A DNA stretch of 20,181 nt from JACDAN01 sp035535195 (GTDB lineage Bacteria > Actinomycetota > Thermoleophilia > Gaiellales > Gaiellaceae). Positions within the stretch are counted from its first letter, which is position 1; each line of letters opens with the position of its first letter. Below are positions 7,653 to 14,568 of the stretch, in pieces. The notes under the pieces are model-generated. The model saw only the letters and a program-made list of their open reading frames with translations, did no database searches and was not told the DNA's origin. The position numbers and the translations under genes are program-made. Location: assembly GCA_035535195.1 (NCBI GenBank), contig DATLQK010000010.1:1-20181 (forward strand), in the 5' to 3' direction.

Positions 7653-8577
7653 TCGCGCCTCCCGCCGGGAACTTCTGCTTGAGGTACGCCGTCAGCGCGT
7701 TCAGCTGCCGCTCGTCCCACCCGCGGCCCACGGGCGGCATCTTCCCGAAGCCCTCGGTCACGATCTGCTCCACGGCCTTCGGGTCGCTGACGCTGGTCGC
7801 GCTCAGGGCAGGGCCGATCAGCCCTTCGCCCTGCGGGCCGTGGCACTTGGCGCACACGCCGTTGAACTCCTGCTCGCCGAGGTCGGAGTCACCGGTCTCC
7901 TGCGCCTGCGCCTGCTCGGTCAGCCACGCGTCGAACTCCGCGGCCGGGACGACCTCGATCGAATTGAACATGTGTGCGTGCTGCAGGCCGCAGAACTCGG
8001 CGCACTGCCCCTCGAAGAGGCCGGTGCGTTCGGCCTGGAACGAGACCGTGTTCACCTTGCCGGGGATCGCGTCCATCTTCGCGACGAGATCCGGAACGAA
8101 GTAGCTGTGGATGACGTCCCAGGGCGCCGAGGTGATCTCGAGCCTGACAAGCCGGCCCTGCGGGGCCCGCATGCGGTCGATCGCCACGACGCCGTTCGGG
8201 TAGCGGTAGAGCCAGTAGAACTGGCGGCCCTCGACCTGCACCGTCATGGCCTGCTCGCCGGCGCTGGCCTCGAGCGTGATCCCGGGGAGCTTGTAGAAGG
8301 TGAAGATCGTGATCAGGAGGAGGATCACGACCGGCACCGCCGTCCAGAAGATCTCCAGGCGTGTGTTGCCGCGGATCTGCGGCCCCTCGACCGTCCTCGC
8401 CCGGCCGCGGCTGCGGTAGCGCCACACGAAATAGACGAGCGGGATCGCCACCGAGAGCAGGACGAGCGCCGCCCAGAAGCTGACGAACCAGAAGAGGTCT
8501 TCGATGCGCTCGGTGTTCGGCGAATCGGGCTGGACCGGAGTCAGGCCCGACGTTGCGAGCAGAGCGGCAATCCCCAC
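7642..8577 (-). CDS. ctaC: Cytochrome c oxidase subunit II with fused cytochrome c domain (caa3 type)
   Basis: A 311-residue protein that accepts electrons and passes them to CtaD. It has a short N-terminal leader, two membrane helices (about 28-52 and 76-96) and an extracytoplasmic cupredoxin domain. The CuA ligands are H157 (VIHSYFVPDL), C192, E194, C196, H200 and M203 in the CAEFCGLQHAHM motif. A C-terminal cytochrome c domain follows, with the heme-binding CAKCH (242-246) and likely axial M280 (GKMPPVG). The fused domain makes this a caa3-type enzyme that can take electrons without a separate soluble cytochrome c. The GTG start at 8577 is the first in frame. It is the first gene of the operon, so the promoter must lie in or near the 57-bp divergent spacer. 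Confidence 0.97.
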   Translation of the reverse strand: MGIAALLATSGLTPVQPDSPNTERIEDLFWFVSFWAALVLLSVAIPLVYFVWRYRSRGRARTVEGPQIRGNTRLEIFWTAVPVVILLLITIFTFYKLPGITLEASAGEQAMTVQVEGRQFYWLYRYPNGVVAIDRMRAPQGRLVRLEITSAPWDVIHSYFVPDLVAKMDAIPGKVNTVSFQAERTGLFEGQCAEFCGLQHAHMFNSIEVVPAAEFDAWLTEQAQAQETGDSDLGEQEFNGVCAKCHGPQGEGLIGPALSATSVSDPKAVEQIVTEGFGKMPPVGRGWDERQLNALTAYLKQKFPAGGASGG

Positions 8578-8634
8578 GGCTCCGGCATTCTATGAGCGTG
8601 CTCGCCGGGGGAGCCACTTCGAGACGCATGTGGC

Positions 8635-8916
8635 ATGGGCGCTGAGTCGCGGGTCGAGCTGCCGCCGGACGTGCCCGAGGAATTCGAGGTCTACATCAAC
8701 GGCGTGCGGCAGGAACCGGGGCTCGACTATCGCGTCCAGGGACGCACGCTGATCTTCCCCAAGGAGCTCGCGCAGGAGGGCAAGCTCGGCGCCATGCGGT
8801 GGACGAGCATGCTCCTCGGCGTGGCCGGGACCTACCGCAAGCACGACTCCGTCGACGTCGTCTACAAGCGCGATGGGCGCCGGATGGTCGCCACGGGTTT
8901 ACGGCCTGAGTCGTAG
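8635..8916 (+). CDS. Small conserved-looking hypothetical protein
   Basis: A 93-residue soluble protein with ordinary coding composition. The sequence contains VYINGVRQEPGLDYRVQGRTL (from about residue 19, quoted here only in part for orientation), a pattern reminiscent of the short beta motif found in phage tail and appendage proteins. The C-terminal half has LLGVAGTYRKHDSVDVVY. There is no signal peptide or membrane segment, and I cannot assign a function. The ATG at 8635 lies 57 bp from the divergent ctaC start, so the two genes share a promoter region. Its last 18 bp overlap the end of the converging Kelch gene. Confidence 0.65.
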   Translation: MGAESRVELPPDVPEEFEVYINGVRQEPGLDYRVQGRTLIFPKELAQEGKLGAMRWTSMLLGVAGTYRKHDSVDVVYKRDGRRMVATGLRPES

Positions 8917-9870
8917 CACCTGATTCGAATTCGACACCGTCAACCCCGGCTGCGGGCCACCGGCGAGCGCGTAGGCGCGGCCGCGGTAACCAACGAGGCC
9001 GAGGCCGTGGCGTGGCCGCGGCAGGTCCGGCAGTCGCGTCCACCGCCGTGTCGACGGGTTGTAGGCGAAGACCGTGCGGATCGTGCCGCCCGGCTCCTCG
9101 CCGCCCACCGACAGCAGGCGTCCGGCGACCGCCGCGGCCGCCGTTCCGCCCCGAGTGCCCGGGACTCGCGGGATCGCTCGCCACCGGTTGCCGCCTGGGT
9201 CGTAGGCCTCGACGAGGTCGAGGTTCGAGTCCAGCCCGGTGGTGCGGCCGGCCACGGCGTAGACCGTCGTGCCGAGCGCGGCTGCGCCGAGGTGCTCGCG
9301 CGGCCGCGGGCCGGCGATAAGCGTCCACCGGCTGCGGGAGAAGTCGTAAGCGAACGCGTCGGTCGCGAGGCGGCCGGGCGCCTCCACGCCGCCCACGACG
9401 TAGAGCTTCCCGTTCAGTACGGCTGCACCCGCGGCTGCACGTGGGGCCGGCAGCGGCGGCAGCGAGACCCACCGTCGCCCGCCCAGGCGGTAGAAGCCAG
9501 TCTGCGCGACGGAGCCCGGGCCGTAGCCGCCGACGACGTACAGCTGGAACCCGCGGCCGACGGCCATCGCGTGGTCGAGGCGGACCGGAAGGTTCGGCAG
9601 CCGGCGCCAGCGGTTCCGGCGAGGTGAGTAGGCGTCGCTGCGAGTGGAGTTCTGGCCGTTCGCGAGGAAGCCGCCCACGACTGCGATCTCCTGTCCGAAG
9701 AGCGCCGCGGCGACCTCGGTCCGCGCCACCGGGACGGGCGACGCTGTTCGCCACCGCGGCGGGCCGGCGCTCGCTAGGCCGCCCCCCAGCAGGAGCGCCC
9801 AGGCCGCAAGCACGAGCGCCAACCTCGCACCGCTGAAGCCGGAGCCGGCCGCCCGGGACAGGGATGCCAT
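8899..9870 (-). CDS. Exported Kelch-repeat beta-propeller protein
   Basis: A protein of about 323 residues, exported by an N-terminal signal or anchor segment (ARLALVLAAWALLLGGGLASA). Five to six Kelch repeats follow, each with a double glycine after a hydrophobic strand and a spaced Tyr/Trp pair: IAVVGGF, LYVVGGYG, LYVVGGVE, VYAVAGRT, LLSVGGEE and AYALAGGP. Such proteins fold as a beta-propeller and usually bind proteins or carbohydrates. No enzyme motif is seen. The ATG at 9870 is chosen because it sits just before the signal peptide and follows a GGGAGG-like site. A longer frame to 9957 adds only a charged, non-signal extension. It lies 58 bp after the ChrB C-terminal gene and may be cotranscribed with it. 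Confidence 0.85.
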   Translation of the reverse strand: MASLSRAAGSGFSGARLALVLAAWALLLGGGLASAGPPRWRTASPVPVARTEVAAALFGQEIAVVGGFLANGQNSTRSDAYSPRRNRWRRLPNLPVRLDHAMAVGRGFQLYVVGGYGPGSVAQTGFYRLGGRRWVSLPPLPAPRAAAGAAVLNGKLYVVGGVEAPGRLATDAFAYDFSRSRWTLIAGPRPREHLGAAALGTTVYAVAGRTTGLDSNLDLVEAYDPGGNRWRAIPRVPGTRGGTAAAAVAGRLLSVGGEEPGGTIRTVFAYNPSTRRWTRLPDLPRPRHGLGLVGYRGRAYALAGGPQPGLTVSNSNQVLRLRP

Positions 9871-9928
9871 GCCGCACCAGGCCTCCCGGCCCCGGACGCC
9901 GGGCCCCGGCTTCTCAAGGGGAATGCCG

Positions 9929-10357
9929 CTACGCCTTTGAACTTGCGGCCTGCTCACCGAAGAGCAAGTAAAGCGCTTCGTAGAGCGGCATTGTGAGCTC
10001 GATCAGCTCATCGTCGGTGTGCTCGCGGCCCAGCGCGCGGATCGCGAGGTCGAGGCCGGGGGCTTCGGGGGCGTCGAAGCGCTCGTCGCCGAGATCGGCC
10101 TCGTGGACGATCCGCGCGAGGCGACCGAGCGCCGCGTCGGCTCGGAGGTCGTAGTGCGTGAGGAATGTCTCGAAGCTGCACCCGCCCTCGCGATGGCCGA
10201 GCTCGGCTCCGCGCATGTCGAACGGCGTCGCGTCCGGCGGCACCTCGTCGGGGTCGGACACGAAGACGAACTGCGCGCCCGGGTCGACGAAGCGCTGGAT
10301 CAGCCAGGCGCACGCCGTGCGGTCGACATGGCAGTTCCGCCGCGTCGCCCAGATCAC
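9929..10357 (-). CDS. chrB: ChrB C-terminal-domain protein (chromate resistance family)
   Basis: A 142-residue protein matching the C-terminal domain of ChrB, known from chromate-resistance operons. Characteristic stretches are RNCHVDRTACAWLI (residues 7-20), FVDPGAQFVFV (23-33) and FDMRGAELGHREGGCSFETF (46-65), with conserved H10, D12, R13, H55 and C60 as possible metal or oxyanion contacts. Full-length ChrB is normally one protein of about 300 residues. Here the domain has its own GTG start at 10357, overlapping the stop of the N-terminal-domain gene by 4 bp (GTGA). The two halves are therefore probably made together. The link to chromate rests on the family only, and no chrA is present. 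Confidence 0.85.
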   Translation of the reverse strand: MIWATRRNCHVDRTACAWLIQRFVDPGAQFVFVSDPDEVPPDATPFDMRGAELGHREGGCSFETFLTHYDLRADAALGRLARIVHEADLGDERFDAPEAPGLDLAIRALGREHTDDELIELTMPLYEALYLLFGEQAASSKA

Positions 10358-10797
10358 GCCGGCACTTCGTCTCGCGCGAGCTCGGCTACGGCGCGCTCGG
10401 CGTCCGCTCGCCCGGGGGCGTCGAAGTAGTCGCGGCCGCGAATCGCCCGGAGCGCCCGGCGGAGCCGTCCGATCGTGCGGCCGTCCGTCTTGCCCTGCGC
10501 GGCGATGGTCACCCGTGCGTAGTCCTCGTCGGCGGCGTCCCGCATCCGCGCCTGCAGCGCCCGGTCCTCGGCCGCCGTCCCAGGCCGGGCGAGCCAGACG
10601 GTGGCCGTCCCGCCGGCCTCCTCGACCTCGTCGGCGAGCCACTCGAGCTGCTCGCGCGTCTCGGGCGTCAACGGAAGCGCGGCGACCCCGTCGAGGAGCT
10701 GGAGGGCTCCGAGGCGCCTGAGCCGCCGCCAGAGCGCAATCCTCGGCGTGGAAGGGTTCCGCGGCAGCCGGTAAACGAGCAGGGTCCACTCCTGCAT
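10354..10797 (-). CDS. chrB: ChrB N-terminal-domain protein
   Basis: A 147-residue soluble protein corresponding to the N-terminal domain of ChrB. It opens with WTLLVYRLPRNPSTPRIALW (residues 4-23), then a basic helix RRLRRLGALQLLDGVAALP and a long charged C-terminal half. In full-length ChrB this part is linked to regulation of the chromate operon. The opening also resembles the PaaX-type LLVYDIP fold, which is my inference. The ATG at 10797 lies 8 bp from the edge of a perfect 26-bp palindrome in the divergent promoter. That makes this protein a plausible, untested ligand of the site. The ChrB C-terminal gene follows with a 4-bp overlap. Confidence 0.82.
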   Translation of the reverse strand: MQEWTLLVYRLPRNPSTPRIALWRRLRRLGALQLLDGVAALPLTPETREQLEWLADEVEEAGGTATVWLARPGTAAEDRALQARMRDAADEDYARVTIAAQGKTDGRTIGRLRRALRAIRGRDYFDAPGRADAERAVAELARDEVPA

Positions 10798-10805
10798 GTG
10801 CCGAG

Positions 10806-10831
10806 TATAGTGAAACCGTGGTTTCACTATA
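10806..10831. promoter_or_regulatory. Perfect 26-bp palindromic operator/promoter between chrB halves and MFS gene
   Basis: The arm TATAGTGAAACC (10806-10817) and its exact reverse complement (10820-10831) flank a GT centre. Each outer end reads TATAGT toward its own gene, one base from the TATAAT -10 consensus on both strands. A transcript from the plus-strand box would begin near 10818, at the GTG of the transporter, and so be leaderless. The minus-strand box would give a leader of about 22 nt for the ChrB gene. I see no good -35 box on either side. A dimeric regulator bound here would block both promoters. Confidence 0.85.
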
Positions 10832-12050
10832 TGTGCGAGGACTGCCGCGGGGCGTTTACGTCCTGCAGGGCGGCCTCCTGCTGAACGCGTTCGGGAACGG
10901 CGCGGCGAACCCGTTCCTGCTCCTGTACCTGCACGACGTCCGCGGGATCCCGCTCGCGGTCGCCGGGCTCGCCTCGGGCATGTCCGCGTGCTCGGGCCTC
11001 GGCTCCTCCCTCGTCTCCGGCAGCCTCGCAGACCGGATCGGCGGGCGCTCGACGATGCTGGCCGGCCTGGCACTGTCCGCGACCGGCTTCGCCCTCTATC
11101 CACTCGTCCGGGAGGGATGGCAGGCCGTGGGCCTCGCGGTCCTCCTCGGCGCGGGCACCGGGGCCTGGCTCACCGGGCAGTCGACCTTGCTCGCCCGGCT
11201 GGTGGACTCGCCTCAGCGGCCGCTGGCCTTCGCGCAGCAGCGGGTAGCGGCGAACATTGGCCTCGGCCTCGGGGGTGCGGTCGGCGGCTTGATCGTCACG
11301 ACCTCGAGCCCCGAGACCTTCACGATCCTGTTCCTGCTGAACGCCACGACGTTCCTCCTCTACGGCGCGTTCCTGACCCGCGTGCCCGAGCCGCCCGCCC
11401 CGGCCGCCGCCCGGGCGCGTGGGTCGTATCGGGCGGCGCTCCGCAATGGGCCGTTCGTCCGCCTGCTCGGCGTGAACTACGCCTTCGTCGCCGGGGCGGT
11501 CGCGCTCCTCGTCGGTGTCTTCCCCGTCTATGCGAAAGGGGAGACGGGCGTGAGCGAGGACGAGATCGGGCTCCTCTTCCTGATCAACTCGCTGCTGATC
11601 ATCGGGCTCCAGGTCCGTGTCGCCCGGGGGCAGGCAGGCCGCCGCCGGATGAGCGCGCTCGCGCGGATGGGTGCACTCTTCGCCTCCTCGTGGCTGCTCG
11701 TCCTCACCGCCGGCCTCGTCGGCGGCCATGCCGCCGCGCTCGGCGCCTTGCTCGCCGCAATCGGCCTCTTCTCGTGGGCCGAGTGCCTGTACGACGCCGT
11801 GCAGGGGCCGATCGTCGCCGACCTCGCTCCGGAGAGTCTCGTCGGCCGCTACATGGCCCTGAACGGGTTCTCGTGGCAGCTCGGTTTCATCACCGGGCCG
11901 CCCGTGGCTGCGGCCGTCCTCGGCGCCGCCCCCGACGCGGTTTGGCCGCTCGCGGCTGCGGTTTGCCTCCTCGGTGCGGCCGGCGCGCTCAGGCTCGAGC
12001 GGCGCCTCCCGGAGAACGCGGTGACGACCCCGGTTTCGGTTCCGGCCTAG
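10818..12050 (+). CDS. Major facilitator superfamily transporter
   Basis: A 410-residue, 12-helix MFS permease. The loop after helix 2 carries the family signature-like SLADRIGGRSTML (about residues 69-81). A second half follows a basic cytoplasmic loop (RARGSYRAALR, near 200). The substrate is not readable; drug/proton antiporter-like exporters are the nearest general resemblance. The GTG at 10818 lies inside the 26-bp palindrome, and a second in-frame GTG at 10833 would place the palindrome wholly upstream and remove only five residues. Divergence from the split ChrB genes suggests joint control and possibly a role in oxyanion or drug efflux, which is inference. The stop overlaps that of the converging TenA-like gene by 3 bp. 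Confidence 0.93.
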   Translation: MVSLYVRGLPRGVYVLQGGLLLNAFGNGAANPFLLLYLHDVRGIPLAVAGLASGMSACSGLGSSLVSGSLADRIGGRSTMLAGLALSATGFALYPLVREGWQAVGLAVLLGAGTGAWLTGQSTLLARLVDSPQRPLAFAQQRVAANIGLGLGGAVGGLIVTTSSPETFTILFLLNATTFLLYGAFLTRVPEPPAPAAARARGSYRAALRNGPFVRLLGVNYAFVAGAVALLVGVFPVYAKGETGVSEDEIGLLFLINSLLIIGLQVRVARGQAGRRRMSALARMGALFASSWLLVLTAGLVGGHAAALGALLAAIGLFSWAECLYDAVQGPIVADLAPESLVGRYMALNGFSWQLGFITGPPVAAAVLGAAPDAVWPLAAAVCLLGAAGALRLERRLPENAVTTPVSVPA

Positions 12051-12635
12051 CTCGAGACGCCGTCGAGCAGGTCCCAGCTCCCGTCCAGCGCCGCCTCGGC
12101 GGCTGCGACGAGGCGGTCTTCGTCCGCCGGCGTTCCGTGACGCTCCAGCAGCTCGCGCGACTCGGCGGCGTGCTCGTGGTCTTGCGTCGCATGGAGCCGG
12201 AAGTAGGCAGTTCCGGCGCCGCTTTCCTCGAAGCCGTAGTGGTCGACGAGCCCGCGGAGCTTCGTCTCCGAGACGTCCGGCTGCCCCGCCTCGATCGCGT
12301 ACAGGATCGCGAGCGCCTCGAGCGGGTCGGCAGCGGCGGTCCAGGCAGAGGCGCAGCGCTGCGTCTCGGGGGTCGGGGCCCGGTCGAGGTCGGCGTCCAG
12401 CTCGGCGGCAAAGGCGTCCCACAGCGAGACGTGGTCGCGCTCCTCCCGGGCGTGCTCCTCGCGGGCCGGCGTCGACGGCGACGGCGGCCAGGGCAACCAC
12501 CGCGTGTCGGTACTCGCCGGCGTAGGCGGCGAGCTCCTCGCGTGTCAGGTCCCCGCGTTCCCAACGTGTGTAGAAGGGGTGCTCGAGGATGTTCCGGCGA
12601 GCCCGAACGGCGTCGAGCCGGGCGATCAGGGTCAT
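12047..12635 (-). pseudogene. TenA/PqqC-like (heme-oxygenase-fold) gene broken by a frameshift
   Basis: Two adjoining frames together encode one protein of about 195 residues. The first half begins at ATG 12635 (MTLIARLDAVRARRNILEHP), with an AGGAAGG ribosome site just upstream, and continues through YAGEYRHAVVALA. The second half, in another frame, runs from about 12470 to the stop at 12047, with REEHAREERDHVSLWDAF, YFRLHATQDHEHAAES and a C-terminal helix. The E/H-rich motifs are typical of the all-helical TenA/PqqC/CADD group, some members of which bind two irons. The frames can be joined by removing one base near 12455-12485. The first frame then stays open without meaning into the MFS gene. 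It may be decayed, or an assembly error may have broken it. Confidence 0.78.
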
Positions 12636-12696
12636 GGCGTCCTTCCTGTCGGGGTGGCCCCGATGCTAACCGGCCCGGCCGCGCGAGCTGCGCGAG

Positions 12697-13620
12697 CTAT
12701 TTCCAGGTGCCGATGGGCCCGTGTTCGACGAAGAGGCGAACGCCGTACGCCACTGCCTCGTCGTCCTCCGAGTCGATCGCCTCGCCCGTCTCGAGGTAGC
12801 GCTCCCAGGCCAGGGCCCGGGCGAGCGTCCCGGTTCTGTAGGCGGTCTCGGCCAGCCCCGCCAGCTCGGCAGGCGGGCCCCAGGGCTCCAGGTACGCGTC
12901 CCGCATGCGCTCGAGCTCCGGGCCGCCCGGCTCGAGCTCGAGCTTCCACGCGGCGGCGCGGAGGATCACCGTCAGTGAGTGGAACGGATGGGAGACGCAG
13001 GAGTCGCCCCAGTCGAGGACCCGGTAATGCCCGTCCCGCACGAAGACCTGACCGTCGTGGAGATCGTCGTGCTGGATCGTCTCCGGCAGGCCGCTCGCAC
13101 GTAGCTCCTCGACGAGCGCCTCGACCTCCGGTAGCCAGGCGCCGAGCTCGCGGTTGGCGGCGGCGACCGGTTCCAGCGACCGGACGAGCCCGGCGAGCCT
13201 CATGTCTGGGACGCCGAGCTCGAGCAGCCGGTCCGCGCTCGGCGCGGCCGCGAGCTGGAGCTCCGCGTACAGCGGGAGCACCCGCTCCCAGTGCTCGACT
13301 CTTGCCGGCAAATCGCGCAGCCGGGTGCCCGCGTCGTGCATGAGCATCCAGCCGCGGCGCTCGTCCGCGTCCACGAGCTTCGTGACGCGGTCCGGGCGCA
13401 GGTCCGCCAACAGCCGCGTCAGCCCGACCTCGAACCGGTGGATCGGCGAGACCGCCTTGAACCAGAGGATGCCGTCGGCGGTGGGGAACCGAAGCGCGGT
13501 CGCCCACGGCTGGAGATGCGGCTGTTCCGCCTTCCCTGTGACCTCGACCCGCTCATCGATCCACGCCCGGACCTCGGCCAGCCAGTCGGGTCGCGTCCAT
13601 GTCAGCTCCCCGGCCGCCAC
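12697..13620 (-). CDS. Aminoglycoside phosphotransferase (APH)-family kinase
   Basis: A 307-residue kinase-like protein of the APH/choline-kinase fold, which transfers phosphate from ATP to a small molecule. K55 (ILWFKAV) is the likely ATP-binding lysine. The catalytic loop is HDDLHDGQVFV with H184 and D186, and the metal-binding aspartate is D203 in VLDWGDS. Position 191 is Gln where the loop usually has Asn, a mild departure that may reflect a subfamily. The substrate is unknown, and resistance to antibiotics should not be assumed. The GTG at 13620 is the only usable start before the first conserved helix. Its divergent neighbour begins only 12 bp away. The TenA-like gene lies 61 bp downstream. 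Confidence 0.9.
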   Translation of the reverse strand: MAAGELTWTRPDWLAEVRAWIDERVEVTGKAEQPHLQPWATALRFPTADGILWFKAVSPIHRFEVGLTRLLADLRPDRVTKLVDADERRGWMLMHDAGTRLRDLPARVEHWERVLPLYAELQLAAAPSADRLLELGVPDMRLAGLVRSLEPVAAANRELGAWLPEVEALVEELRASGLPETIQHDDLHDGQVFVRDGHYRVLDWGDSCVSHPFHSLTVILRAAAWKLELEPGGPELERMRDAYLEPWGPPAELAGLAETAYRTGTLARALAWERYLETGEAIDSEDDEAVAYGVRLFVEHGPIGTWK

Positions 13621-13632
13621 TACGCTCGCCCC

Positions 13633-14568
13633 GTGCAGGAGCTCGTTGCCCGCCTGGCCCGACGGCGCCGTCTGCTGATCGCGATCCAGGTCGTGTTCGT
13701 CACCGTGCTGCTCGGGATGCTCGCATGGGCGTTCCGGGACAGCTGGCGCGACGCCGCGCCGCGGCTTCGGCACGCCAGCGTCCCGGACCTGCTTCTGGCC
13801 TGCGGCTTCCTCGGCCTCTACTACCTGCTCTTCGTGATCGGCTGGCAGTGGATCCTGCGGGCGCTCGGCATTCGCGCGACCTACCCCGTCGCCCTGCAGG
13901 CCGAGATGGCGTCGATGCTCGCGAAGTACATCCCCGGCGGGATCTGGACTCCGGCGGCGCGAGTGCTCTGGCTGCGGCGCGCCAGCGGAGAGCGCCGCAC
14001 CTCCGTGGTCGTCACCTCGATCCTGCTCGAGGCCGGGCTGTCCGCAATCGCCGGCATCGTCGTCCTCCTCTGCGCGCTGCCGTTCGTGGAGGGCTGGGAC
14101 GCGCCGCTCATCCCGCTCGTCCTCTTCGCCGCGGGCCTGCTCGGCCTCCTCCACCCGCGCGTCTTCCGGGCGATTGCCGGGCGGGTGTTCAGGCCGTTCG
14201 GCGCCGGGCCTCCGCCGGTGCTCCCCTGGCGCTCCCTGCTCGGGCTCGTCGCGTTCTACGCCAGCACGTGGGTGATCGGCGGAATCGCGCTGCTCTTCAT
14301 CGTCCGGTCGCTGGACGGTGACGCCCAGCTCGTCGATGCCCCGTATCTGGGCGGGACGGCGGCCGTGGGTGCGATCGTCGCCGTGCTGTCGGTGCTGGCG
14401 CCGTCGGGGCTCGGGGTGCGTGAGGCATCGATGTACGGGCTGCTGCTCGCGGTCGCCTCGCCGGGCGTGGCGCTGGGGGCGACGGTGCTGAACCGGCTCG
14501 CGATCACGCTCGTCGAGGCGGCGCTCCTCGCCGCGGCGGTGCTGTTCTGGCGCCTCAGGCGTGCGTAG
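13633..14568 (+). CDS. YbhN/UPF0104-type multi-spanning membrane protein (LPG-synthase TM/flippase-like)
   Basis: A 311-residue integral membrane protein with about eight hydrophobic helices. The fold resembles the lysylphosphatidylglycerol synthase transmembrane region (YbhN/AglD, PF03706), seen here in EMASMLAKYIPGGIWTPAAR (about residues 94-113) and the late motif LAPSGLGVREASM (about 256-268). Family members are linked to lipid flipping or glycolipid export, but no substrate can be assigned here. The GTG at 13633 lies 12 bp from the divergent APH start. TACGCT at 13621-13626 is a -10-like box that would put the transcript start at the GTG itself, implying a leaderless mRNA. The stop overlaps the next MFS gene by 8 bp. 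Confidence 0.88.
   Translation: MQELVARLARRRRLLIAIQVVFVTVLLGMLAWAFRDSWRDAAPRLRHASVPDLLLACGFLGLYYLLFVIGWQWILRALGIRATYPVALQAEMASMLAKYIPGGIWTPAARVLWLRRASGERRTSVVVTSILLEAGLSAIAGIVVLLCALPFVEGWDAPLIPLVLFAAGLLGLLHPRVFRAIAGRVFRPFGAGPPPVLPWRSLLGLVAFYASTWVIGGIALLFIVRSLDGDAQLVDAPYLGGTAAVGAIVAVLSVLAPSGLGVREASMYGLLLAVASPGVALGATVLNRLAITLVEAALLAAAVLFWRLRRA

Noticed and set aside
6474..7682. 402-residue plus-strand open frame opposite ctaD
   Set aside because: It is Asp/Glu/Arg-rich antisense of a clear subunit I gene, with no recognisable domain.
9898..9910. GC palindrome GCCGGGCCCCGGC between the ChrB C-terminal gene and the Kelch gene
   Set aside because: It has only a single-base centre, no U-tract follows, and such GC palindromes are common at this base composition.
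10827..12635. Long 602-residue minus-strand open frame across the MFS gene
   Set aside because: Beyond its first 60 residues it is Arg/Gly-rich shadow of the MFS coding sequence. Only the TenA-like start is real.
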